From: Topomyia yanbarensis
Lineage: Eukaryota; Arthropoda; Insecta; Diptera; Culicidae
Direction: 5' to 3'
Assembly (NCBI RefSeq): GCF_030247195.1
Contig: NC_080671.1
Location: 16,690,843-16,754,842 of the forward strand
Length of the DNA: 64,000 nt
Shown: one piece after another, positions 44,312-53,065 of the stretch
How the letters are laid out: each line of letters starts with the position of its first letter
Position numbering within the stretch: the stretch's first letter is position 1
Program-made: the position numbers and the translations under genes
The notes under the pieces: model-generated
Database searches by the model: none
Told to the model about the DNA's origin: nothing
Seen by the model: only the letters and a program-made list of their open reading frames with translations

Positions 44312-45795
44312 ATTAGCTTGAGAAGCACAATCCAGCAGCGCTCTTGCTCTTGCTCACGTCCACTAGCATCGACTACAATTAATACTACAGTAGATAGGAA
44401 TATGTTTGCGCTTCTGGTAGTAGCATTCGTGGAGAAGGGAACAGTTTGGCTTCCTGAATTTCTTTGTACTGTACAATTTGTTGAAAGGACATTTGACGCA
44501 AAGGTTGTTTGGGGCGTCGAAAAGAAGGAAGTCTGAGTTGTTTGATTGTCGTCTGGGTTGAAGGACTCAAATCCAGGATGAAGAAGAGTATGATGTCGTC
44601 TATTACATACTCGACATGAGTATTTTGATTGACAAGCACGCACAAAATGATCATTCCGGAAACAATTACTACAAATTTTATTTATATTGACGAGATCCAA
44701 TCTCTCCTCTACAGACATACCTTCAAAAACAGTGCATTTTACCAAAGGGTGATTCTGTTTGCATGCAACACAATATGGAAATGTTCTCTCAGTAGTGGCA
44801 TGAGATACCAGCTTGAATGGAGTTGTTTTCTTGTAAGTTAGCATGTTTCTATCCGATTGGGGTTGAGAAGGTTGATGACAGTTAACTGAAAGGGACTCCA
44901 AAATGCGGGTTCTTCGTTGCAAGAATTCGCATAGCTTGTCATAATTTGGGTCCTCCAATGTAGCTGCGAAATCCTCCCAAGCTATGAGCGAGTTGTCATC
45001 TAAACGAGATATAATCATCTCAACTAATAGAGAACTCCATTCCTTTGTAGGTTCGCCCAGTTGCTCGAGAACTTTTGTGTGACGCTGAAAATCGTCCACG
45101 ATAGAATGAATGGACGCTGCCGATTCCTTCCTGATGCGAGGGTATTCCAGAAGCGCTTGAATATGCTTCTTTCGCAATAAATATTTGTTAGAGTAACGGT
45201 TGAGAAGAATTTCCCACGCAACTGCGTAGTTATTTGTGGTAATGGTCAGAGTTTCAATAAGACGCGCAGCCTCGCCACTCAGTGATGCTCGAAGGTAGTG
45301 AAATTTCTGCACCGATGTCAGTTCAATCGATGTGTGGATCAATGCGAGGAATGTGTCATGAAAGCTCAGCCAGTCGTTATAGTTTCCATCGAATTCCGGT
45401 AGTTTAATTGTTGGTAATTTTATCCCAGCCAAAGGCGATGATAAGCCCTGTTGGTGAGTTGATGCTTGTTGATCTCGGACGATAGCAGTCGTCGGAGGAG
45501 GGAGTTTGCTCATGAGACCCGCTTTGACCCGAAAATATTGCTCTTCAAATTTTGCTCGCACAGTGAAGTTGACCTTCGCGAACTCATCGGAATCCTCAAA
45601 GGCTTCATACTCTCCCTGAATCGTCTCGAACAGTTCCATATAATGCTCCAACCGTTCCAATCTGAGTGGTACTTCTCCAGCATCCCGTGCAGGTTGGTAG
45701 TTATGCAAAAATTCTTCAATCCGAGCTACTGAGGCAGTTATATTCCTCCGTTTAAGCTCCTTCTGCTTCATTTTCTTCTCCGCTTTCTCGGACAT
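44308..45795 (-). CDS. BEL/Pao gag polyprotein part
   Basis: The structural and nucleic-acid-binding part of the element. It starts MSEKAEKKMKQKELKRR with a charged N-terminal helix. Residues ~125-270 have the DUF1759-type gag core (LPTIKLPEFDGNYNDWLSFH, LRASLSGEAARLIETL, WEILLNRYSNKYLL). A cysteine/histidine-rich region at ~345-425 includes CVACKQNHPLVKC, a perfect CX2CX4HX4C knuckle (CSNCFRNDHFVRAC) and CRVCNRRHHTLLH. It ends in sequence leading to the protease, where frame changes: the in-frame end CWIVLLKLI is the wrong frame of ALLDCASQANLMSDKL. BEL elements normally have a single gag-pol frame, so the shift is probably a mutation. Confidence 0.9.
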   Translation of the reverse strand: MSEKAEKKMKQKELKRRNITASVARIEEFLHNYQPARDAGEVPLRLERLEHYMELFETIQGEYEAFEDSDEFAKVNFTVRAKFEEQYFRVKAGLMSKLPPPTTAIVRDQQASTHQQGLSSPLAGIKLPTIKLPEFDGNYNDWLSFHDTFLALIHTSIELTSVQKFHYLRASLSGEAARLIETLTITTNNYAVAWEILLNRYSNKYLLRKKHIQALLEYPRIRKESAASIHSIVDDFQRHTKVLEQLGEPTKEWSSLLVEMIISRLDDNSLIAWEDFAATLEDPNYDKLCEFLQRRTRILESLSVNCHQPSQPQSDRNMLTYKKTTPFKLVSHATTERTFPYCVACKQNHPLVKCTVFEGMSVEERLDLVNINKICSNCFRNDHFVRACQSKYSCRVCNRRHHTLLHPGFESFNPDDNQTTQTSFFSTPQTTFASNVLSTNCTVQRNSGSQTVPFSTNATTRSANIFLSTVVLIVVDASGREQEQERCWIVLLKLI

Positions 45796-45949
45796 GGTGA
45801 TAGCGTTGATGAATGGGTGGTTGTTGATCCACTGATCGTTCGATACTGGAAATCAAAAGGGATCCGGAAGTACCGAAAAACTGGGATAATATTATTGGAA
45901 TGGTACTCACCTGGTACCAATTCGCAACAGGCCTTGTAATTATAAAATT

Positions 45950-46064
45950 CCTTGGATCGAAGTTATGGCGACACGTGTAGTGATAGCAAATCGATGATAA
46001 CACTCGGTAAGCAACGTCCTTGGGTTGAGGTTATGGTCGTCACGTGTACGAAAGGGAATCGATT
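45950..46064 (-). repeat. Diverged 68-bp direct repeat in the BEL leader
   Basis: 45,950-45,996 and 46,018-46,064 align: CCTTGGATCGAAGTTATGGC... and CCTTGGGTTGAGGTTATGGT..., both carrying an ACGTGT word and ending in ATCGAT. The period is 68 bp. It lies between the primer-binding site and gag, so the duplication is part of the element's untranslated leader. Confidence 0.65.
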
Positions 46065-46083
46065 CGGAACCGATGTGCCTGAA

Positions 46084-46101
46084 TCCTGGTCACGGCACCA
46101 A
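46084..46101 (-). promoter_or_regulatory. Primer-binding site of the BEL/Pao element
   Basis: Right after the LTR end, the minus strand reads TTGGTGCCGTGACCAGGA. TGG is complementary to the CCA end of a tRNA, and the position one base after the LTR is the expected one. Which tRNA primes was not determined. Confidence 0.55.
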
Positions 46102-46549
46102 TGTTGTGGGTGGGATTTCAGGCGGGACTATAGGTTTCGATTCCCTTACCTTCAGTTGTTCTGGTCCTTCTGCTCTACAAGGCTAGTCACAGCACAGCAT
46201 CTCCAGCCGTCATGAGAGTCCTGATAATGGACTTGCTTAACGCACTTTATCTATTTTGGCGCACAAGCGCCAGGTGGAATTAAAAACCGTTTTCTTCACT
46301 CGAGCAACGTAAACGATCGAGATTGCCGAGATACAACACCAAAATGCAATAACGGAATGGAGAGATAAAATAAAGCACTACTTTCCTTGATCACTATGTC
46401 CGGAAGAAGCTTTTGGTCTTTTTTAACTGTCACTCGTACGTAACGAACTTGGCAAGAAGTATAAAAGCGATACCAACAAAAGAGGCATAACGTATAGGGT
46501 TGCCACGTTAAATAGTACAGGACGTATTCAATTTCGTTCACTTATAACA
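46102..46549 (-). repeat. 5' long terminal repeat of the BEL/Pao element
   Basis: On the minus strand it begins TGTTATAAGTGAACGAAATT (46,549; 46,551 is an alternative) and ends CCCACCCACAACA (46,102), giving the TG...CA ends of an LTR. A TATA-like TTTTATACTTC lies about 95 bp from the start, and TTTATTTTATC-type sequence later. It is directly followed by the primer-binding site. No second copy is seen in the window, so the boundaries rest on the ends and position only. It is the likely promoter of the element. Confidence 0.65.
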
Positions 46550-46551
46550 CA

Positions 46552-48500
46552 AGCCTTTCATATGTAATAATGTAATCGTTTTACATTAAAATATGTTGAA
46601 TTTATAAGGAAGTTTGTTGTGGGCCTGGTTTTGCTTTCTATCCATAAATTCTTGCGATCATTTGAATGCTATACTCTATCAAAATTATAGAACATGTGGT
46701 CGGTGTTAAGTCAGTCCGGACTAAGTGACAAAATATTGATTTCGAGAAAAACGGGTTTAAAGTTTCCTATTTGCAGAGTGATCTTTAGCGACGTTCAATA
46801 TTTTCGTCAATACTAGAAAGTATGGACAAAGGTATTGAACGTGTAAAGGAAAAAAGGTTTGTAGCGAGTATCGGCGCTTTAAACTAGGTTTATTAGCCAG
46901 GGCAAGGTGTAAATTTCTCTGTCCCATCCCAAATGACCAAAGGAGTGACATTAATTTTCTTAGCCAAATCACTCCCAACGATTAATTTATTATATCCCCT
47001 TTAAATTGAAACGGCCGGTACGGTTGTTCTCGTTTCTTCCTGCTTCAAGATTGAAAACAATTCGTTAATTAGATTATTCATTACCTGAATAATTTAATTG
47101 CCATCTGATTTTGAAACATCTTCAAACCCAACTCTGCACAGTAGGCCTGGCCGTTTTAATATTTGCGACATATGAAAATATGCTTCAAATGTTAATGTTG
47201 ACAAGAAAAATACTACAGAATATTTGCAGTGTTTTCCAGGATGCTTTTCAATACTGGCTCTGTAAGGGTTAGAGTAGAATAGAATAGAATGATTCTGGTT
47301 CTGTAGCGCAAAGGGAGCAGTTTGTCAAGCGACTTCCAGTGGATCTGCCCACTCTGAAACGAAGTCGTTAGAATAATGCTAAAATTCGCGCCACTGCAGC
47401 CGCTGTCTGTGGTACTAGAGCCATTCAGCTGGAAATCAGAGCAATTCTGGTTCTATCTGAGCCGTTTGAATAATTTGACATAGACATGTGAATACTACAT
47501 ATCTTGTATAACATTCCGCAGACACAAACTCGAGAGCAGGTGTTTCAGTTCGATGACACCAATTTCTTTCGTGAATTCTGAGGGTGAAAATAATGTTACA
47601 ATGCAGTCGGATGTTCCCTCATTTATAAGTAATCACATAAAAAGTTTAGCTAACTTGACAAAACAGTTTCGTTTGAAAACCGTTGGAAATGTCATCCCTT
47701 GTGGATTCCCACATGTTTCAATTTATTATATCTCCCGTAATTTCTGTCTCTGGCTTCGTATTCTTTAAGCTTTAACTTTGCGCCGAGTTTTAGACCCGGA
47801 TATAAATAAACTCTCCTGGAAAGACCCAGAGTCCGACTTCTCGTTTAAAATCATTGATTGAACTCGGTTGGACCATATTTGAGCTTTTTTCGGACCAGAT
47901 AAGGTCAGAATTATTCTGTCTAAAGTAAGCAAATGACGTTAGTGACGATAAAGCTGAAGAACTACCGCGTCTAAATGTCCGCTTACCAAGTTGAGATCGA
48001 CAGTGAGGTCAACAATTCGAAATTGTGCGTGGATCTATTGAAGCACGGGGCTGGGTGTTTCATGGTCCCTTTGCTTTATTGAGCGAAGGTTTTTGAATGA
48101 AAATCGCGCTGGATGGGACAAAATTGTACTCGTATCGGGTGAACTTTGGTGCTTCAATATGCCTTCTTCGACAAGAATCGTCTGTCTGTTTGGCTGTTAT
48201 ACCGAGAATCGAGAGGATGACTCTTGCATTGAGAATGCTGAAAAATATGTATGCCTATTATGAGAGAGTCCATATGATCCCCTAGGAATCTAAAGCGTTC
48301 TTATTGAAGACGATCTAAGCACACTTGCAGAAACACTAAAAAGTGCTACGCTACTAACAACGACAAATCATTATGCTCTTTTAGAAGAGTAACACTGCCA
48401 TGGAAGCACCTATCTTTAGGAAAATAAGCTTTTTGTGTTTCTTGACCCCGCCGTTTTCTAGGAAAAATAGTTTTGAAACCCTACATGCACTAGAAAAAAG
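46552..48500. other. No recognisable gene; contains one MITE end
   Basis: Non-coding. At 46,697-46,768 a single end of the MITE family seen at 26,374-26,623 is present (TGGTCGGTGTTAAGTCAG..., continuing GACAAAATATTGATTTCGAG). The other end is missing. A short AGAAT microsatellite-like run occurs near 47,273-47,290. The 71-codon frame at 47,553-47,768 has no domain. Confidence 0.4.
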
Positions 48501-48547
48501 TTGGGCATGAAAAGGTTAATTATTCACCTTCAAGCAAAAGAAGATCA

Positions 48548-48740
48548 TACCGGCTTGAACCTTCGTTCGAACCGGTCACAAATCTTGATAGCTGCTGGTT
48601 TACCTAGAGTTTTTCAACAGCAACAGTCTTTCTCAAGGCTACCTATATTTTCGCTCGATCAGTCTTTCTCAAGACTACCTATATTTTTATCGACAATTAG
48701 TCACCTTTTCTACTCAATCAGTCTTTTTCAAGACTAAAAC
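48548..48740 (+). promoter_or_regulatory. 5' untranslated region repeats of the Jockey-like element
   Basis: Three copies of CAGTCTTTCTCAAGRCT occur at 48,624, 48,660 and 48,719. The first two continue identically as ACCTATATTTT. Each copy can fold on AGTCTT/AAGACT. Just upstream, ACCGGCTTGAA and TTCGAACCGGT (48,550-48,576) form a near-perfect hairpin. Jockey elements use internal 5' promoters; that these repeats are promoter parts is an inference. Confidence 0.5.
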
Positions 48741-48787
48741 ATTTTTCAAGAACAATTCAGCCTAAAGAAATATTTAAGTTTTCCAAC

Positions 48788-49880
48788 ATGCCTGGGTCCT
48801 CCCAGAAAGGCCTTGTACCAAAAATTAAAGCTAAACGGAAAAGGGTATCTTCTCCATCCGAAAATTCAATTGACTGCAGCAATTCATTTGATGTTTTATC
48901 CGTATGTGAAGCTGATGAAATTTCTAAATTTCCTCGCATTGTGCATAATGACAATGAGAAGAAAAGCCTTTCGAACTGAGCTTTCGACGTTCCTTTCGGA
49001 CGTGAAAGTCTCTTTTCAGATTGGCCGAAGAGGAGAATGTCGAGTTACAGCGGAGGAATTGATTGGCCACAAACGACTACTCCAGTATCTTACGGAGAAG
49101 TTATATAAATTTTATTCATATGATTTCAAGACAGATAGACCATTCAAGGTTGTCTTGATAGGGCTACCTCAAGGTCAAAGTTTGCATGAAATATCCAACG
49201 AATTGAAAAATTTACTTGGCTTTTCTCCTTCACAAGTAATTCTTATGAAGAGAAAGGCTAGTGGCGATAACACGCCAGTACGCTCTGGAATTATCCAGGA
49301 GCTTTATTTAATTCATTTTAACCATAATGAGGTTAATAATTTGTATTTGTAAAAGCACGTTTTATGTTCCACGTGCGAGAAAAGTGGGAACATTATAGAC
49401 GACATGGGGGTAGAATTCAAAATCTGACCCAGTGTCGTGGATGCCAAGGCTTTGGGCACGGCACAAAAATTGTCATTTGGATTCCAAATGTATGATCTGT
49501 GGTGATGAATCGCACACTAAAGATACTTGTACGGTGAAAAAACCACAAAAAGTTTCAAATGCGCTAATTGTAGCGAAAATCATAAATCGAATTTCTGGGG
49601 TTGTCCTGTTCGAGAAAAAATTATAAATTCTTCTACCTCCGTCACACCATCCTACAATGGTGTGTCATCTTATGCTTCAATGGCAGGTAACAAGGCCAAA
49701 ATAACGGCCACCGTTACCATGCCTACAAACTCGTTTGCACCCAACGCTTCCTTTAGTCCAATGGATCTAGGTAGCGTAACGGAAGAAAAATTAAAATACT
49801 TGCAAGACTCTATGTTACCTATGATGATTGCTATGTTAAATTCTACTTCCATGTTTGAAGCGTTTCAAAAGGGGTGCTAA
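48788..49880 (+). pseudogene. Jockey-clade ORF1 (gag-like RNA-binding protein), frameshifted
   Basis: It starts MPGSSQKGLVPKIKAKRKR (48,788). The reading then changes frame at about 48,975, 49,345, 49,468 and 49,550. Pieces in order are a basic N-terminus; a middle domain (FYSYDFKTDRPFKVVLIGLP, LKNLLGFSPSQVILMKRK) matching the PRE_C2HC-type region; REKWEHYRRHGGRIQNLTQC; knuckles CRGCQGFGHGTKNC (read across a shift), CMICGDESHTKDTC and CANCSENHKSNFWGC; and a tail ending SMFEAFQKGC. The order and knuckles identify it as Jockey ORF1, which binds element RNA. Four or more indels make it non-functional. Confidence 0.85.
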
Positions 49881-49909
49881 CAAAATTGTAATGAAATTAA
49901 AGTTTAACA

Positions 49910-50908
49910 ATGACTTTAAATAATCATTTAAATTTATTAAATTGGAATGCTCGTTCATTAAAAACGTGCGAAGACGATTTTTTTCAACTTCTTGAGGATA
50001 TGCATAGAGCCGTTGCGACCGAATTTTTTTTAAAACCAAATATTAAATTGAAGAGTAACTTTAATTTTGTTATTCATCGATTTGATCGAATTGTTGAATT
50101 CGGCGGAGGAATCGCAATAGCTATTAATCGCAGGATCAAACATTCCGTTACGCCGTCTCTTGACACCAAGGTGATCGAGAGTTTAGGAATCGAAGTTGAA
50201 TCTGATCTTAGTATCATTTTTGTTGCTGCAGCCTATTTGCCTTTTCAGTGCACTGGCGAGCAAATTAATTTCTTGAAAAGAGACTTACAAAAACTTACAA
50301 GAAATCGGTCGAAATTCTTCATAATCGGTGATTTTAATGCCAAACACTGAGCTTGGAATAATGCTCAAAACAATTCCAACGGTAAACTACTTTTTAATGA
50401 TTGCTCTGCTGGTTATTATTCAATTTTGTTCTCGAATGGTTCTACGTGCTATTCGTCTGTAAGGAATCCATCAACAATTGATTTGGTTTTGACAGATCAA
50501 AGTCACCTTTGTAGCGAATTGATTACACATGCTGACTTTGATTCTGATCATCTTCCAGTAACTTTTTCACTTTCTCAAGAAACTGTTTCCAATCATATTA
50601 GCTCAGTGTTCAATTATCACAAAGCGAATTGGGAAAGGTACAAAACTTATATTGAGAATAATTTTAATCATGACCTTGAATTTAAAAATAAAGTTTACAT
50701 TGATACAGCATTACAAAATTTAAGTAATTCTATAGTTGATGCTAGAAATTTATCAATTTCAACAACACAGAAAAAAAATTAATACTCCTATTATTGACGA
50801 CGATCTTCAACTTCTGATTCGCTTGAAGAATGTTCGAAGACGTCAATATCAACGTTCTCGTGATCCTGCTATCAAATGTATCTATCAGGATCTACAAAAA
50901 GAAATTAA
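49910..50908 (+). pseudogene. Jockey-clade ORF2, AP endonuclease part, with nonsense codon
   Basis: It starts MTLNNHLNLLNWNARSLKTC (49,910). APE-type endonuclease motifs are LLNWNARSL (Asn), VATEFFL (Glu, altered context), FFIIGDFNAKH then AWNNAQ (Asp/Asn), STIDLVL, and DSDHLPVTF (Asp/His). TGA at 50,348-50,350 falls between AKH and AWNN in an otherwise continuous reading. An A-run near 50,772 shifts the next part (PIIDDDLQLLIRLKNVRRRQ) into another frame. This enzyme nicks the genomic target to prime reverse transcription. The copy is inactive. Confidence 0.85.
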
Positions 50909-51036
50909 CCCTTAAAGGCGCAAACCAATTTTTTTCAAATTTTCTAAAAATTGTCTCACAGCTTTGATACGTTACTACGATAATTGTGAGATGATTTTTG
51001 CAATGTTGTTTTAAAACAACATTGCGCATTTAAGGG
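50909..51036. mobile_element. 128-bp TTAA MITE inserted in the Jockey ORF2
   Basis: The ends are CCCTTAAAGGCGCAA and, on the other strand, CCCTTAAATGCGCAA, inverted repeats with one mismatch. TTAA flanks both sides (50,905-50,908 and 51,037-51,040). Removing the element plus one TTAA rejoins the ORF2 reading (LQKEI | KHRFTLL). The 132-bp net gain keeps the frame phase but brings stops. Near the right end CAATGTTGTTTTAAAACAACATTG-type sequence (51,001-51,024) is a perfect 24-bp palindrome. piggyBac-type target choice; ends differ from those of the TTAA MITE at 15,585. Confidence 0.92.
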
Positions 51037-51040
51037 TTAA

Positions 51041-52680
51041 GCATAGATTCACACTCTTAAGAAATGAAAATTTCGCGAAAGAGGTTGAACAAATCAAGCC
51101 AAATTCTAAACCTTTCTGGAAACTTTCCAAGGTTCTTAAGAAACCTCAGAAACCAATTCCAGCTTTGAAGGAAGGTGACCACATACTTCTTACAAACGAA
51201 GAAAAAGCTCAAAACTTTCTCAGCAGTTTGAAATCGTCCATAATTTTAATCTCAACGTTGTGAGTCCTATTGAAACCGAAGTCTTACAAAAATATGAGAA
51301 CGTTTCAAATCAAGTATTGTCTCTAGACGATATTGTTGAAACAAACTATGATGAGATCAAATCCATTATGAAAAAGTTAAAAAATATGAAAGCTCCAGGT
51401 TATGATGGAATTTTCAACATTCTTCTTAAAAACTTTCCCGAAATCACCATGAGATACTTGGTCAAAATATTCAACAAATGTTTTGAATTAGCATACTTCC
51501 CTGAAAGATGGAAAAATGCCAAGGTTATTCCTATTTTGAAGCTAGATAAAAACCCAGCAGAAGCATCTAGATATCGACCAATTAGTTTACTCTCTTCTAT
51601 TAGTAAATTATTTGAAAAAATCATCCTAACTAGAATGATGTCACATATCAATAAGAATTCTATTTTTCTTCCTGAGCAGCTTGGATTTCGCATTGGACAT
51701 TCAACTACTCATCAACTTGTGAGAGTACCTAACATGATAAAGGCAAATATCTCAGAGGGCTATTCCACTGGAGTTGCTCTTCTAGACACCGAAAAAGCTT
51801 TCGACAGTGTTTGGCACAAAGGATTAATTGTCAAAATGTGGGATTTCAATTTTCCAATTTGCATAATAAATATAGTTAAAAATTATCTTGCTGACCGTAC
51901 CCTACAGGTTTCTTATCAAAATTGTAAATCTAATAAGCTACCTGTTAAAGCAGGTGTACCTCAAGGATCAAGCGTCGCACCAATCCTATACAATATTTTT
52001 ATCTCTGATCTTCCAAATCTACCTACAGACTGACTGACTTTTCTGTGATGATCCTAGCATCTCAGCCACTGGTAGGAGTCTTCGTATTATCTGCAGTCGA
52101 CTGTAGCGAAGCTTGAATATTTTTATTGATTACCTGAAAAAATGGAAAATTTCCACTAATGCAGCAAACATGCAATTAATTGTGTTTCCGCATAAGCCAA
52201 GAGCTTCTTCTCGTAAACCAAATAATAACCATATTATTAAATTTAATGGTTTGATTTTAACGTGGTCACATCAAGTTAAGTACTTGGGTTTGATTTACAA
52301 AAAAATACTCACTTTTAAGGATCACATTGAAGGAATCCAAACAAAATGCAACAAATATATAGAATGTTTATACCGTCTGCCTAAAGAACAAACTATTAAT
52401 TTATAAACAAATATTTAGACCGGCAATGCTGTATGAAGTACCAATCTGGGCAAGTTGTTGTGCTACTAGGAAGAAAACGCTTCAAAGGAATCAGAATAAA
52501 ATTCTGAAAATGATTTTGAAGCGTCCTCCCTGGTTTACCACAAATAAGTTGCATAGACTCGCAAACATAGAAACATCAGAAATTATGACGAACAGTATTA
52601 TAAGCAACTTCCGACAAAAAACGTTGTAATCTTCAATTGCAACGATTAGCTCTCTTTATAGTTTATAAGTTAGTGTATAA
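51041..52680 (+). pseudogene. Jockey-clade ORF2, reverse transcriptase part, frameshifted
   Basis: The longest open piece (51,260-52,033) reads LKNMKAPGYDGIFNILLKNF, YRPISLLSSISKLFEKIIL, LGFRIGHSTTHQLVR, motif A GVALLDTEKAFDSVWHKGL (first Asp present) and motif B AGVPQGSSVAPILYNIFISD. It then hits a stop. Motif C follows in another frame as FCDDPSISATGRSLRIICSR (52,041 on), with a TAG near 52,103. The C-terminal region continues as DYLKKWKIS (52,130) and RPAMLYEVPIWASCC (52,420), ending near ISNFRQKTL. A further shift lies near 51,215. Catalytic residues of motifs A and C survive, but the frame is broken at least four times. Confidence 0.88.
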
Positions 52681-53065
52681 GATTTGTTTAGCTCCTTATT
52701 CAGAAAACAAGTAGGTTTAAAACATCCTACTGAAAAAAATAATTAACAGCGAAAGCATATTATATATTAATAATAATTAACTGAATCATGTAAACAATAT
52801 GGATGAAAAGTCACCACTTGTAGCAGAACACCCAATATACTAAATTAGAAATGTAATGCAAACAATACAATATAATCAAATAGAAAATAATATATAAAAA
52901 ACCAAGCAAAAGAATATCAACAAGCAGCATCAAACTGCGTGAACGGGATCTACCGAACAAGAAATAAATGTAACTGTTTTACTCTTATTTTCTCACAAAG
53001 TGTAAGTACAAAAAAGAGCTACGGCTCAGTCAGGCTGTCGCATTGAGCCGTGTCAAATAATTAAT

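Larger units (their letters stand above)
41961..46549 (-). mobile_element. BEL/Pao LTR retrotransposon, truncated at 3' end
   Basis: On the minus strand, in order: 5' LTR (46,102-46,549), primer-binding site, ~285-bp leader, gag (45,795-44,308), protease and RT (to ~43,030), and RNase H region (to 41,961). Integrase and 3' LTR are missing: the reading ends at VAYCLRFI near 41,968, where BEL elements normally continue into integrase. Coding passes through three frames, each change equivalent to a 1-nt loss, while catalytic motifs remain. This is much younger than the BEL relic at 30-32.7 kb. The second LTR is absent, so its age cannot be read from LTR divergence. Confidence 0.88.
48500..53065 (+). 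mobile_element. Jockey-clade (Juan-like) non-LTR retrotransposon, degraded
   Basis: All parts are present in order: 5' untranslated region with short repeats, ORF1 with three CCHC knuckles (48,788-49,880), ORF2 with AP endonuclease and RT (49,910-~52,680), and a 3' untranslated region with a hairpin ACGGCTCA...TGAGCCGT (53,021-53,051) just before an AT-rich tail. AATAAATG lies near 52,970. It is not 5'-truncated in its coding part but carries at least four ORF1 shifts, several ORF2 shifts and stops, and a MITE insertion at 50,909-51,036. Similarity to mosquito Juan elements is from remembered family features and needs comparison. Confidence 0.85.
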
